Source of the DNA: Burkholderia sp. SRS-46
Lineage (GTDB): Bacteria > Pseudomonadota > Gammaproteobacteria > Burkholderiales > Burkholderiaceae
Assembly (NCBI RefSeq): GCF_004343775.1
Contig: NZ_PTXL01000005.1
Span: forward strand, 186,001 to 250,000
Reading direction: 5' to 3'
Length of the DNA: 64,000 bases
The notes under the pieces were generated by a model that had not been told where the DNA came from, made no database searches, and worked only from the letters and a program-made list of their open reading frames with translations. A program made the translations under genes and the position numbers. This document shows, in pieces, positions 53,528-61,377 of this stretch. Within the stretch, counting starts at the first letter, position 1. Every line of letters begins with the position of its first letter.

Positions 53528-54901
53528 ATGCTCGAAGACAGCGCCCGCCTGACCTCCCTCATCTGCGGCACCGAGCCGCTCAACCGGATCTGGTCGCCCC
53601 GTGCGACCGTCCAGCGCATGCTCGACGTCGAGGCGGCGCTCGCGCGCGCGCTCGCCGCGCAGCAGGTGATTCCCGCTGCCGCCGTCACGCCGATCGAGCG
53701 CGCGTGCCGGGCCGAGCAACTCGACGCCGACGCGCTCGCGCGCGACGCCGCGCTCGGCGGCAACCTCGCGATTCCGCTCGTCAAGCAGCTGACCGCGCGC
53801 GTGAAGGCCGACGACTCCGAAGCCGCGAAATTCGTGCACTGGGGCGCGACGAGCCAGGACATCATCGATACCGCCACCGTCCTGCAACTGCGCGACACGC
53901 TCGACGTGCTCGAGCCGATGCTCGACGCGGCCTGCGCGTCGCTCGCCGAGCTGGCGCGCACGCACCGCGCGACGCCGATGATCGGCCGCACGTGGCTGCA
54001 GCAGGCGCTGCCGATCACGCTCGGCCTGAAGTTCGCGCAATGGCTCGACGCGCTGCTGCGCCATCGCGCACGGTTCGCCGAATTGCGCGCGCGGGCGCTG
54101 GTGTTGCAGTTCGGCGGCGCGGCCGGCACGCTCGCGAGCCTGCGCGAGCACGCGCGCGGCGTGACGGCGGCGCTCGCCGGCGACCTGAAGCTCGCGCTGC
54201 CCGCGGTGCCGTGGCATACGCAGCGCGACCGCATCGCGGAAGCCGCGTCGTGCTTCGGCATGCTGACCGGCACGCTCGGCAAGATCGCGCGCGACGTGTC
54301 GCTGCAGATGCAGACCGAAATCGGCGAGCTCGGCGAACCGGCCGCGGCCGGCAAGGGCGGCTCGTCGACGATGCCGCACAAGCGCAATCCGGTTGGCTGC
54401 GCGGCGGTGCTGACCGCCGCGGTGCGCGCGCCGGGCCTCGTCGCGACGGTGTTCGCGGGGATGGTGCAGGAGCACGAGCGCGCGCTCGGCGGCTGGCAGG
54501 CCGAATGGGACGCGCTGCCCGACCTCGCGCGCCTGACCGGCGGCGCGCTGGCGCAGATCGCGCAGATCGTCGCGGGCCTCGACGTGAACACCGAACGCCT
54601 GGCCGCCAATCTCGACCTGACGCGCGGCCTGATGCTCGGCGAGGCGGTCATGCTCGCGCTCGGCGACAAGATCGGCCGGCTCGATGCGCACCACGTCGTC
54701 GAGCATGCGTCGAAGGAAGCGGTGCGCACCGGCGCGACGCTGTTCGACGTGCTCGCCGCCGATGCCACCGTCTCGGCCCATTTGTCGCGCGACGCGCTGG
54801 CGCGTCTGCTCGATCCCGCTCATTACGTCGGCGAGGCGCAGGCCTTCGTCGACGCCGTGCTCGCGGCCTACGCGAGCCCGAACCCGCAAGGAGAACACTG
54901 A
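53528..54901 (+). CDS. pcaB: 3-Carboxy-cis,cis-muconate cycloisomerase
   Basis: 457 residues. Fumarase/aspartase-superfamily signature GGSSTMPHKRNPVGCAAV, plus FVHWGATSQDIIDTATVLQL and RTWLQQALPITLG. It converts 3-carboxymuconate into 4-carboxymuconolactone. Its TGA overlaps the pcaD ATG (TGATG). Between pcaJ and pcaB lie 81 bases without a gene. Confidence 0.93.
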   Translation: MLEDSARLTSLICGTEPLNRIWSPRATVQRMLDVEAALARALAAQQVIPAAAVTPIERACRAEQLDADALARDAALGGNLAIPLVKQLTARVKADDSEAAKFVHWGATSQDIIDTATVLQLRDTLDVLEPMLDAACASLAELARTHRATPMIGRTWLQQALPITLGLKFAQWLDALLRHRARFAELRARALVLQFGGAAGTLASLREHARGVTAALAGDLKLALPAVPWHTQRDRIAEAASCFGMLTGTLGKIARDVSLQMQTEIGELGEPAAAGKGGSSTMPHKRNPVGCAAVLTAAVRAPGLVATVFAGMVQEHERALGGWQAEWDALPDLARLTGGALAQIAQIVAGLDVNTERLAANLDLTRGLMLGEAVMLALGDKIGRLDAHHVVEHASKEAVRTGATLFDVLAADATVSAHLSRDALARLLDPAHYVGEAQAFVDAVLAAYASPNPQGEH

Positions 54902-55686
54902 TGCCTTTCGCCACTGTCAACGGCGTGCAACTGCATTACCGGATCGACCGCGCCGCGCGCGACGACGCGCCGTGGCTCGTCTTCTCGAACTCGCTCGGCG
55001 CCGACCTGCAGATGTGGGCGCCGCAGATCCGCCCGTTCGCGCAGCACTTCAACATCCTGCGCTACGACACGCGCGGCCACGGCCATTCCGCCGCGCCGGC
55101 CGGCGCGTACACGATCGACCAGCTCGCGGGCGACGTGATCGGGCTGCTGGATCAGGTCGGCATCGCGCGCGCGCATTTCTGCGGGATCTCGATGGGCGGC
55201 CTGACGGGCGCGGCGCTCGCCGCGCGCTTCCCGTCGCGGATCGGCCGCGCGGTGCTCGCGAACACCGCCGCGAAGATCGGGTCGCCGGAAGTGTGGACGC
55301 CGCGCGCGCAGAAGGCGCGCACCGAGGGGATGTCGGCGCTCGCCGACGCGGTGCTGCCGCGCTGGTTCACGGATGCGTTCGCCGGGCGCGAGCCGCGCCT
55401 GATCGACGCGATCCGCGACACGTTCGTACATACCGACAAGGACGGCTATGCGGCGAACTGCGACGCGCTGAACGCCGCGGACCTGCGCGAGGAAGTGAAG
55501 GGCATCGCGCTGCCGGTGCTCGTCGTGACGGGCACGCACGACATGTCGACGCCGCCGGACCAGGGCCGCGCGCTGGCGGCGGCGATTCCGGGTGCGCAGC
55601 ATGTCGAATTCGACGCCGCGCACATCTCGAACATCGAATGCACCGACGGCTTCAACCGTGCGCTGCTCGATTTCCTGACCGCCTGA
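54901..55686 (+). CDS. pcaD: 3-Oxoadipate enol-lactonase
   Basis: 261 residues. Alpha/beta hydrolase with PWLVFSNSLGADLQMW, YDTRGHGHSAAPAGAYTID, the nucleophile in CGISMGGLTGAALA, Asp in VVTGTHDMSTPPD and His in FDAAHISNIE. It hydrolyses the enol-lactone to 3-oxoadipate. Coupled to pcaB by a TGATG overlap. Confidence 0.93.
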   Translation: MPFATVNGVQLHYRIDRAARDDAPWLVFSNSLGADLQMWAPQIRPFAQHFNILRYDTRGHGHSAAPAGAYTIDQLAGDVIGLLDQVGIARAHFCGISMGGLTGAALAARFPSRIGRAVLANTAAKIGSPEVWTPRAQKARTEGMSALADAVLPRWFTDAFAGREPRLIDAIRDTFVHTDKDGYAANCDALNAADLREEVKGIALPVLVVTGTHDMSTPPDQGRALAAAIPGAQHVEFDAAHISNIECTDGFNRALLDFLTA

Positions 55687-55701
55687 GCCGAGGAGCCCGC
55701 G

Positions 55702-56088
55702 ATGGACGACCCGCAACGTTACGAAGCCGGGATGAAGGTGCGCCGCGCGGTGCTCGGCGACGCGCACGTCGACCGCTCGATCGAGAACCGCACCGAGGTG
55801 ACCGAGGAATTCCAGAACCTGATCACGCGCTATGCATGGGGCGAGATCTGGACGCGTGAAGGGCTGCCGCGCCACACGCGCAGCCTGCTGACGATCGCGA
55901 TGATGGTCGCGCTGAACCGCGGCGAGGAACTCGCGCTGCATCTGCGCGCGGCGCGCAACAACGGCGTGACGCGCGACGAGATCAAGGAAGTGCTGCTGCA
56001 GACCGCGATCTACTGCGGCGTGCCGGCGGCGAACTCGGCGTTCCATCTCGCGGACAGGATCTTCAAGGAACAGGACGGGGCCGCCTAG
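55702..56088 (+). CDS. pcaC: 4-Carboxymuconolactone decarboxylase
   Basis: 128 residues, all helical AhpD/CMD fold: GMKVRRAVLGDAHVDRSIEN, TRYAWGEIWTREGLPRHTRS and LLQTAIYCGVPAANSAFHLA. The catalytic residues of the CMD family lie in the GEIWTR and YCGVPAA regions. Follows pcaD after 15 bases. It is separate here, while some bacteria fuse it to pcaD. Confidence 0.93.
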   Translation: MDDPQRYEAGMKVRRAVLGDAHVDRSIENRTEVTEEFQNLITRYAWGEIWTREGLPRHTRSLLTIAMMVALNRGEELALHLRAARNNGVTRDEIKEVLLQTAIYCGVPAANSAFHLADRIFKEQDGAA

Positions 56089-56249
56089 GCGCGGCGGGCT
56101 GACGGCCGGCCGGGTACCGCTTGCGGCCCGCGTCGGCGGGCCATCGACAACACACGCGCCGGCAGAGCATCGGCGCGCAGCGCACCGCCGATGGTGCGCG
56201 ATAAAGGAAGGGCGCGTCGGAGAGGCCGCGCCGTTTTCATATATCAGCT

Positions 56250-56283
56250 GACCGGAGCAAGCGCTGAAGCGCCCACTCCGGTC
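56250..56283 (+). promoter_or_regulatory. Two-tier hairpin in the pcaK leader
   Basis: Outer stem of 8 perfect pairs: GACCGGAG (56250-56257) with CTCCGGTC (56276-56283). The inner GCGC-TGAA-GCGC (56261-56272) is the same as in the pobA leader, and the flanking AAGCGCTGAAGCGC is shared exactly. The outer stem differs from pobA at two paired positions that keep pairing (G-C to A-T, C-G to G-C). It ends 15 bases before the pcaK ATG, ahead of an ACAGGAGACTA ribosome-binding site. Confidence 0.7.
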
Positions 56284-56298
56284 GACAGGAGACTAGCG

Positions 56299-57657
56299 AT
56301 GAATCGCGCCCCGGTCGTCAACGTACAGACCTTCATCAACGAGCAGCCGTTCGGCGGCTTTCAGTGGCTTATCTTTGCGATGTGTTTCGTGATCGTCCTG
56401 CTGGACGGTTTCGATACCGCCGCGATCGGTTTCATTGCCCCGTCGTTGCTCACCGAATGGCATCTCACCAAGCCGGATCTCGCGCCCGTGCTCAGCGCCG
56501 CGCTGTTCGGCCTCGCGTGCGGCGCGCTCGTGTCGGGCCCGCTATCCGATCGACTCGGCCGCCGCGCGTTGCTGCTCGGCTCGGTGTTCCTGTTCGGCGC
56601 GGCGTGCTTCGCGTCCGCGTTCTCGTCGGGCATCGGGCAGCTCACCGTGCTGCGCTTCGTCACCGGCGTCGGCCTCGGCGCCGCGATGCCGAATGCGGTC
56701 ACGATGATGGGCGAGTTCTGCCCCGACAAGCGCCGCGCGACCGTGATCAACCTGATGTTCTGCGGCTTTCCGCTCGGCGCGGCATTCGGCGGCTTCCTCG
56801 CCGCGTGGATGATCCCGCACTTCGGCTGGCGCAGCGTGCTGATGCTCGGCGGCGTGACGCCGCTGCTGCTCGGCGTGCTGCTGGTCGTGAAGATGCCCGA
56901 ATCGGTGCGCTTCATGGTCGCGAACAGCCGGCCCGTCGATCGGATCCGCGCGACGCTCGCGCGCATTTCGCGCGACGCGCTGGACGCAGGCTCCTTCGTG
57001 ATGACCGAGGCCGCGCCGCAGACCGGCAGCAAGGGCGTCGGCGTCGTGCTGTCGCGCTCGTACGTCGTCGGCTCGGTGATGCTGTGGATCGCGTACTTCA
57101 TGGGCCTCGTGATCTTCTACGCGTCGATCAACTGGATGCCGATCCTGCTGAAGGATGCCGGCCTCACGCCGAAGAGCGCGACGCTGATCTCCGCGCTGTT
57201 CCCGCTGGGCGGCGTCGGCGCCGTGCTGTGCGGCGTGCTGATGGACCGCTTCAACGCGAACCGCGTGATCGCCGTGTGCTATGCGCTGACGGCGGTCAGC
57301 GTGTATGCGATCGGGCAGGCGGTAGGCAATGTCGGGCTGCTGGTGCTGACGGTGTTCATCGCCGGCGTGCTGATGAACACCGCGCAATCGTCGATGCCCG
57401 CGCTCGCGGCGGCGTTCTATCCGACCGAAGGGCGCGGCACCGGCGTGGCCTGGATGCTCGGCGTCGGGCGCTTCGGCGGGATCGCGGGATCGTTCCTCGT
57501 CGCCGAACTGACGCGCCGGCACTTCACGTTCGCGGGCGTGTTCGCGACGATTGCGGTGGCCGGCGTGCTGTCGTGCGTCGCGCTGCTGATCAAGCAGTCG
57601 GCGCGGCCGTATGAAGCCGCGCCGTCGACGGGCAACGCGGAGTCGCTCGGGCACTGA
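56299..57657 (+). CDS. pcaK: MFS 4-hydroxybenzoate/protocatechuate transporter
   Basis: 452 residues from the ATG at 56299, preceded by AGGAGAC; the upstream open frame is leader. About twelve membrane segments, with the aromatic-acid:H+ symporter motif LLDGFDTAAIGFIAPSLL and the MFS loop GPLSDRLGRRALLLG; a second loop GVLMDRFNANR follows the centre. It takes up 4-hydroxybenzoate or protocatechuate. It shares its leader hairpin with pobA. Confidence 0.92.
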   Translation: MNRAPVVNVQTFINEQPFGGFQWLIFAMCFVIVLLDGFDTAAIGFIAPSLLTEWHLTKPDLAPVLSAALFGLACGALVSGPLSDRLGRRALLLGSVFLFGAACFASAFSSGIGQLTVLRFVTGVGLGAAMPNAVTMMGEFCPDKRRATVINLMFCGFPLGAAFGGFLAAWMIPHFGWRSVLMLGGVTPLLLGVLLVVKMPESVRFMVANSRPVDRIRATLARISRDALDAGSFVMTEAAPQTGSKGVGVVLSRSYVVGSVMLWIAYFMGLVIFYASINWMPILLKDAGLTPKSATLISALFPLGGVGAVLCGVLMDRFNANRVIAVCYALTAVSVYAIGQAVGNVGLLVLTVFIAGVLMNTAQSSMPALAAAFYPTEGRGTGVAWMLGVGRFGGIAGSFLVAELTRRHFTFAGVFATIAVAGVLSCVALLIKQSARPYEAAPSTGNAESLGH

Positions 57658-57694
57658 GCAGGATCGGGCGGGCGGTGCGCGCAATCGCGCGCCG

Positions 57695-57943
57695 TCATTC
57701 CTCCACGTCGTGTTCCTTGACGAAGCGGCGCAGATACGCGCGCAGCGCCGCTTCCCGGCTGCGGTGATCGGCGACGTTCGCGGAGCCCACGTCTTCTTCT
57801 TCGCCGAACAGTGAGGGCGGCGCGGCATACGTGCCGACTTCGATGTCTTCGCGCAAGATCCGGATGTCGTGCGTCAGTTGACGATATTCGGCGACCCAGT
57901 GCATCCCTTCGATGTGTTCGCCTGTTCTCAGCAGCGGCTTCAT
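57695..57943 (-). CDS. Small protein of unknown function
   Basis: 82 residues from the ATG at 57943. Charged and largely helical: HWVAEYRQLTHDIRILREDI, then FGEEEDVGSANVADHRSREA and LRAYLRRFVKEHDVEE. No membrane segment, no cysteine. It converges on pcaK and precedes a lysE gene on the same strand. Family not recognised. Confidence 0.5.
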   Translation of the reverse strand: MKPLLRTGEHIEGMHWVAEYRQLTHDIRILREDIEVGTYAAPPSLFGEEEDVGSANVADHRSREAALRAYLRRFVKEHDVEE

Positions 57944-58053
57944 CGCGCTTCTCCCGACGAGAGCGGCTCGACCGGCCTGCCGGTTTCGCGCGCCCGGAGC
58001 CCCAGCGTACGCCTGCAGGGGGCGAATCTCAACGGGCGGGCGCGCCGGCGCGC

Positions 58054-58686
58054 TCACTGCGGCAGCAGATGCGCGACGAGCGGATACAGGGACAGGATCA
58101 GCAGCACCGCCATCGTGACGTTGAACACGCGCAGCGCGCGGCGGTTCGACAGGAAGCGCCGCAGCCCCTGGCCGAACGCGGCCCACAGGCTGATGCACGG
58201 AAAGCCGATCATGATGAACACGACCGCCATCCACGCGGCGTTCATCCCGTAGTCGGCGGACAGCCGGACCGTCGTCGCGGCGGTCAGCACCATCATCCAT
58301 GCTTTCGGATTGACCCACTGGAACGCGGCGGCCTCGATGAACGTCATCGGCCGCGCCTTGCCGCCGTTCGCGCTGACTTCGCCCGACGTACCGATTCGCC
58401 ACGCGAGGTACAGCAGGTACGCGACGCTCGCGATCTCGAGCACGGTGTACAGCACCGGGACGCGCTTGAAGGCTTCGCCGAGGCCGAAACCGACGCACAG
58501 CATCAGGATCGCGACGCCGATGCTGATGCCGAACAGGTGCGGCATCGTGCGGCGGAAACCGAAGTTGACGCCGGATGCGAGCAGCATCGTGTTGTTCGGG
58601 CCGGGCGTGATCGACGTGACGAGCGCGAACAGCATGCCGGCGGGCAGGGCGCTGAAGGTGAGGAATTCCATCGCGGTGTTCTCCAT
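58054..58686 (-). CDS. LysE-family exporter
   Basis: 210 residues from the ATG at 58686 (an ATG at 58671 is possible). Six hydrophobic segments with the LysE signature VTSITPGPNNTMLLASGVNFGF and AFQWVNPKAWMMVLTAATTV. Exporter of amino acids or related compounds. Upstream sits a CTGTAC palindrome often found between such genes and a divergent MocR regulator, but no regulator gene follows here. Confidence 0.88.
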   Translation of the reverse strand: MENTAMEFLTFSALPAGMLFALVTSITPGPNNTMLLASGVNFGFRRTMPHLFGISIGVAILMLCVGFGLGEAFKRVPVLYTVLEIASVAYLLYLAWRIGTSGEVSANGGKARPMTFIEAAAFQWVNPKAWMMVLTAATTVRLSADYGMNAAWMAVVFIMIGFPCISLWAAFGQGLRRFLSNRRALRVFNVTMAVLLILSLYPLVAHLLPQ

Positions 58687-58727
58687 CGGTGAGGCGGGGT
58701 TGATGGAGCCAGTTTAGCGACAGTTAT

Positions 58728-58746
58728 CTGTACGGTACCGGTACAG
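58728..58746. promoter_or_regulatory. CTGTAC palindrome, MocR-type operator candidate
   Basis: CTGTACGGTACCGGTACAG has inverted CTGTAC/GTACAG ends and an inner GGTACC, 42 bases upstream of the lysE start. Read from the lysE strand, ACTGTACCGGTACC is followed by GATAAC, a -10-like element. MocR/PdxR-type regulators next to lysE genes use GTAC-rich sites. The regulator is missing from the window. Confidence 0.45.
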
Positions 58747-58812
58747 TTGGGTGGACGAATGCCGGTACGGGGGTGAGGTGGTCTGGTGTGGTGTTTGTTG
58801 GTGGGTGTGGGC

Positions 58813-58941
58813 TCTCGGAAAAGGTGTCTTTGCCCCCCTGGATAAATCAAGGACCCGGACATCTTTTCTGAGAAAACTGCACACCTCTCGTCTCGGAAAA
58901 GATGTCCTTGGCCGCAGAAATTCTCAGAAAAGCTGTCTTTG
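58813..58941. repeat. Four copies of a 17-20 bp repeat, possible insertion-sequence end
   Basis: Forward copies are TCTCGGAAAAGGTGTCTTTG (58813-58832), TCTCGGAAAAGATGTCCTTG (58891-58910) and TCTCAGAAAAGCTGTCTTTG (58922-58941). An inverted partial copy (TCTCAGAAAAGATGTCC on the minus strand) is at 58857-58873. Several related copies in one end are typical of IS21-like elements, but no transposase gene is present, so this would be a remnant. Confidence 0.55.
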
Positions 58942-59108
58942 GGAATGGCACGACCCTGCCGAGTTTCTCGACGGAATTTGGCAACAAGCAGCGCCATGGA
59001 CAGGCCTGCATCAGTTGGCGTTGCCGGGTGAGCGCCTGGCACTCGATCAATTGATACCGTGAGCCCGGGTAGGGAATTTGATTTGATCGACATGCGAACC
59101 GCTCACAT

Positions 59109-60041
59109 TCAATCAGCTCGCTCGAAGGGGCACAGTTCTCTAACTAGCTGTCTCAGCCATTCGCTCCCCGGCTCCCGATCTTCACGGGAATGCCATACCA
59201 TTGCGATCGGATTTGCGGAGAATGAAATCGGAACGGGGCAGGTCGAAAGACCAAAGCGATCCGCATACCGATGTGCAATGCGGGATGGCAAGGTCGTGAG
59301 AACGGGGGTGTCCGCTGCCATCATTAGCACTGCGAGAAAATTGGGGCCGGCAGAAACTATATTGAGTTCGAGGCGTGCATCACGCAATGCATCTTCAAGA
59401 CATCCCAATATTGTATTTCGCATTGATACAACTACGTGTGGCGTTTCGACATAGGTTTTTTCGTCAATCGGCGTTTTGATCGGAAGCAGATCGGGATTGA
59501 AACAACAGGTCAGTGTTTCACTAAATAGCTCGTGTCGTCGTATCCAGGGATGGGTGCTTTCGTAGCAACCGATAGCTAGATTCAGTTCACCACGATCGAG
59601 CATGTCGGGCATGTCCTGCGGATCGACCGAACGCGCCAGCAACGTCATGCCTTGAGCGGCGGTCCGGAAGCGGGCAACGATATCCGGCAGGAGCAGCGAT
59701 TCGATTCCGTTTGTCATTGCAACGCGGAAATCTCGCCGTGCGTTCGACGGATCGAACGACGCTTCCGTTTTCAATGCTTCCTGCAACTGCAGCAAGGAAC
59801 TCCGAACCGGATGCTGCAACGATAATGCTCGCGGGGTTGGCTGTAATGTCCGCCCGACTCTGACGAACAGTTCGTCTCTGAGCAGCAGACGCAACGTGGA
59901 CAGCGAGTGGCTCATTGCCGGTTGCTGGATCCGTAGTTTTGCGGCTGCGCGCGTCACGCTGCGCTCCTGCATCAGCGCGTCGAACGCGATCAACAGATTC
60001 ATGTCGAACGAACGCAGATCGAAATGATCGATAGTTTCCAT
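59109..60041 (-). CDS. LysR-family regulator of the catabolic island
   Basis: 310 residues. HTH: LLIAFDALMQERSVTRAAAKLRIQQPAMSHSLSTLR, in the NodD/NahR-like subgroup. Effector domain with DFRVAMTNGIESLLLPDIVA. The coding sequence is more AT-rich than its neighbours to the left. It is divergent from the metallo-hydrolase gene with 73 bases between, so it probably controls that operon. Confidence 0.88.
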   Translation of the reverse strand: METIDHFDLRSFDMNLLIAFDALMQERSVTRAAAKLRIQQPAMSHSLSTLRLLLRDELFVRVGRTLQPTPRALSLQHPVRSSLLQLQEALKTEASFDPSNARRDFRVAMTNGIESLLLPDIVARFRTAAQGMTLLARSVDPQDMPDMLDRGELNLAIGCYESTHPWIRRHELFSETLTCCFNPDLLPIKTPIDEKTYVETPHVVVSMRNTILGCLEDALRDARLELNIVSAGPNFLAVLMMAADTPVLTTLPSRIAHRYADRFGLSTCPVPISFSANPIAMVWHSREDREPGSEWLRQLVRELCPFERAD

Positions 60042-60114
60042 GCCTGGTATCGATTGGATGTATTAGCGTAGCCTGAGTATAGTAGATTCGTTCAGCCATC
60101 ACTATGAGAGTCAG

Positions 60115-61008
60115 ATGAGCGTCGATATCTCAACAATTACAGCACCCCGATTTCACGTGGGTGATATGAAAATCACACGCATCACCGAAATTTCATTCGA
60201 ATTCCCGGTGACCTTTCTGTTTCCGGAATGGCAGGACAATCTGGCTGAAGTGCAACTCCAGAATCTGCACGAAGGTGTTTTAACGCCTGATCGTAGAAGT
60301 GCGATCGTCTATGTGAACTCCTGGGTCGTCCGAACACCAAATCTGTTGTTCATCGTCGATACCGGAATCGGAGATGGCCGAGTACGTCACATCGAAGCAT
60401 TCAACAACCTTAATACCGGATACCTCGAACGAATGAAGACTAACGGCATAGATCCGCATGCCGTCGATTTTGTATTTTGTACTCATCTTCATAGCGATCA
60501 CGTTGGCTGGAACACACATCTATCGAACGGGGTCTGGATTCCGACGTTTCCGTCTGCGCGTTATCTCTGGTCTCGCGGCGAGCATGACTGGGCTGCCGGA
60601 GATACTTTCAGGAATATCGTCTCTCCTGGCGTCTACGAGGACAGCGTGCGTCCGATTGTCGATGCGGGTCTTGTCGATGTTGTTCCCGACGTTGGTGCAG
60701 AAGTGATCGAAGGCGTGATGTTTCACCCCACGCCCGGGCACACTCCCGGCCATATGTCGATCAGTATCCGGTCAGGTGGAGGCGAAGCATTTTTCAGTGG
60801 CGACGTCATTCACAACCCGATTCAGATTTACCGACCGGAATGGAACTCCGCCTTCTGCGAGAACCAGGATGCGGCACGCAAGTCGAGGCACTGGATGCTC
60901 GAATATACGGCTGAATCCGGCGCACTCGTTTTGCCTGCGCACTTTGGCGCGAATTCGGCAGGTTACGTGAAGCGGGAGTCGAACAGCTTCCGCTGGATCT
61001 TCGCTTGA
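60115..61008 (+). CDS. Metallo-beta-lactamase-fold hydrolase
   Basis: 297 residues. Metal motif THLHSDHVG (His124, His126, Asp128, His129), later PTPGHTPGHMS and FFSGDVIHNP (bridging Asp). The fold covers lactonases, including AHL- and pyridoxolactone-type enzymes. It heads an operon with RidA and an HSL esterase, which suggests ring opening of a lactone or similar ester. The substrate is unknown. Confidence 0.86.
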   Translation: MSVDISTITAPRFHVGDMKITRITEISFEFPVTFLFPEWQDNLAEVQLQNLHEGVLTPDRRSAIVYVNSWVVRTPNLLFIVDTGIGDGRVRHIEAFNNLNTGYLERMKTNGIDPHAVDFVFCTHLHSDHVGWNTHLSNGVWIPTFPSARYLWSRGEHDWAAGDTFRNIVSPGVYEDSVRPIVDAGLVDVVPDVGAEVIEGVMFHPTPGHTPGHMSISIRSGGGEAFFSGDVIHNPIQIYRPEWNSAFCENQDAARKSRHWMLEYTAESGALVLPAHFGANSAGYVKRESNSFRWIFA

Positions 61009-61026
61009 ACTATCGGGACTATTCCA

Positions 61027-61377
61027 TTGACTCAACCACACCTTTCACCTTCCGTCCGATCGGGAGAAATAATTTTCACTTCCGGCCAACTCGCATTCGA
61101 TGCTGAAGGGCATATTGAGGGAGACGTGGTGCATCAGACTCGCGTCATACTGCAACGCATTGCATCGCTGCTCGCACCTTCGGGCCTTGGCTTGACGGAC
61201 ATCGGCAAGACCACGGTCTGGCTTCGTCGTGCGTCAGATTTCGAAGCGTTCAACGCCGCATACGCGAGCGTGTTTGGGACACATCGACCGGCGCGATCGA
61301 CGGTGGTCTGTGGATTGACCGTCCCCGAGGCACTTGTCGAGATCGAGGCGGTGGCATGGTCGGGAGGTAGCGCATGA
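61027..61377 (+). CDS. RidA-family protein
   Basis: 116 residues from a TTG at 61027; no ATG is available in frame. YjgF/RidA fold: GEIIFTSGQLAFDAEGHIEG, RVILQRIASLLAPSGLGLTD, and RPARSTVVCGLTVPEALVEI (the Arg and Glu of the active pocket). RidA deaminates reactive enamines or imines. The stop overlaps the esterase ATG (ATGA). Probably a catabolic member of the family. Confidence 0.85.
   Translation: MTQPHLSPSVRSGEIIFTSGQLAFDAEGHIEGDVVHQTRVILQRIASLLAPSGLGLTDIGKTTVWLRRASDFEAFNAAYASVFGTHRPARSTVVCGLTVPEALVEIEAVAWSGGSA

Larger units (their letters stand above)
58687..59108. other. Non-coding stretch with operator and repeats
   Basis: No intact gene. It holds the CTGTAC palindrome (58728-58746), a GT-rich tract around 58765-58812, and four related repeats (58813-58941). 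It probably marks a rearranged junction between the pca region and the AT-rich catabolic island. A short frame ending at 59062 crosses the repeats and looks spurious. Confidence 0.45.

Noticed and set aside
52592..54898. A 768-residue open frame on the minus strand
   Set aside because: It is antisense to pcaI/J/B with strong signatures. The translation shows only Arg-rich low-complexity sequence.
58751..59062. A 103-residue plus frame over the repeat cluster
   Set aside because: It runs through the repeats, has no family match, and its start lies in GT-rich DNA without a ribosome-binding site.
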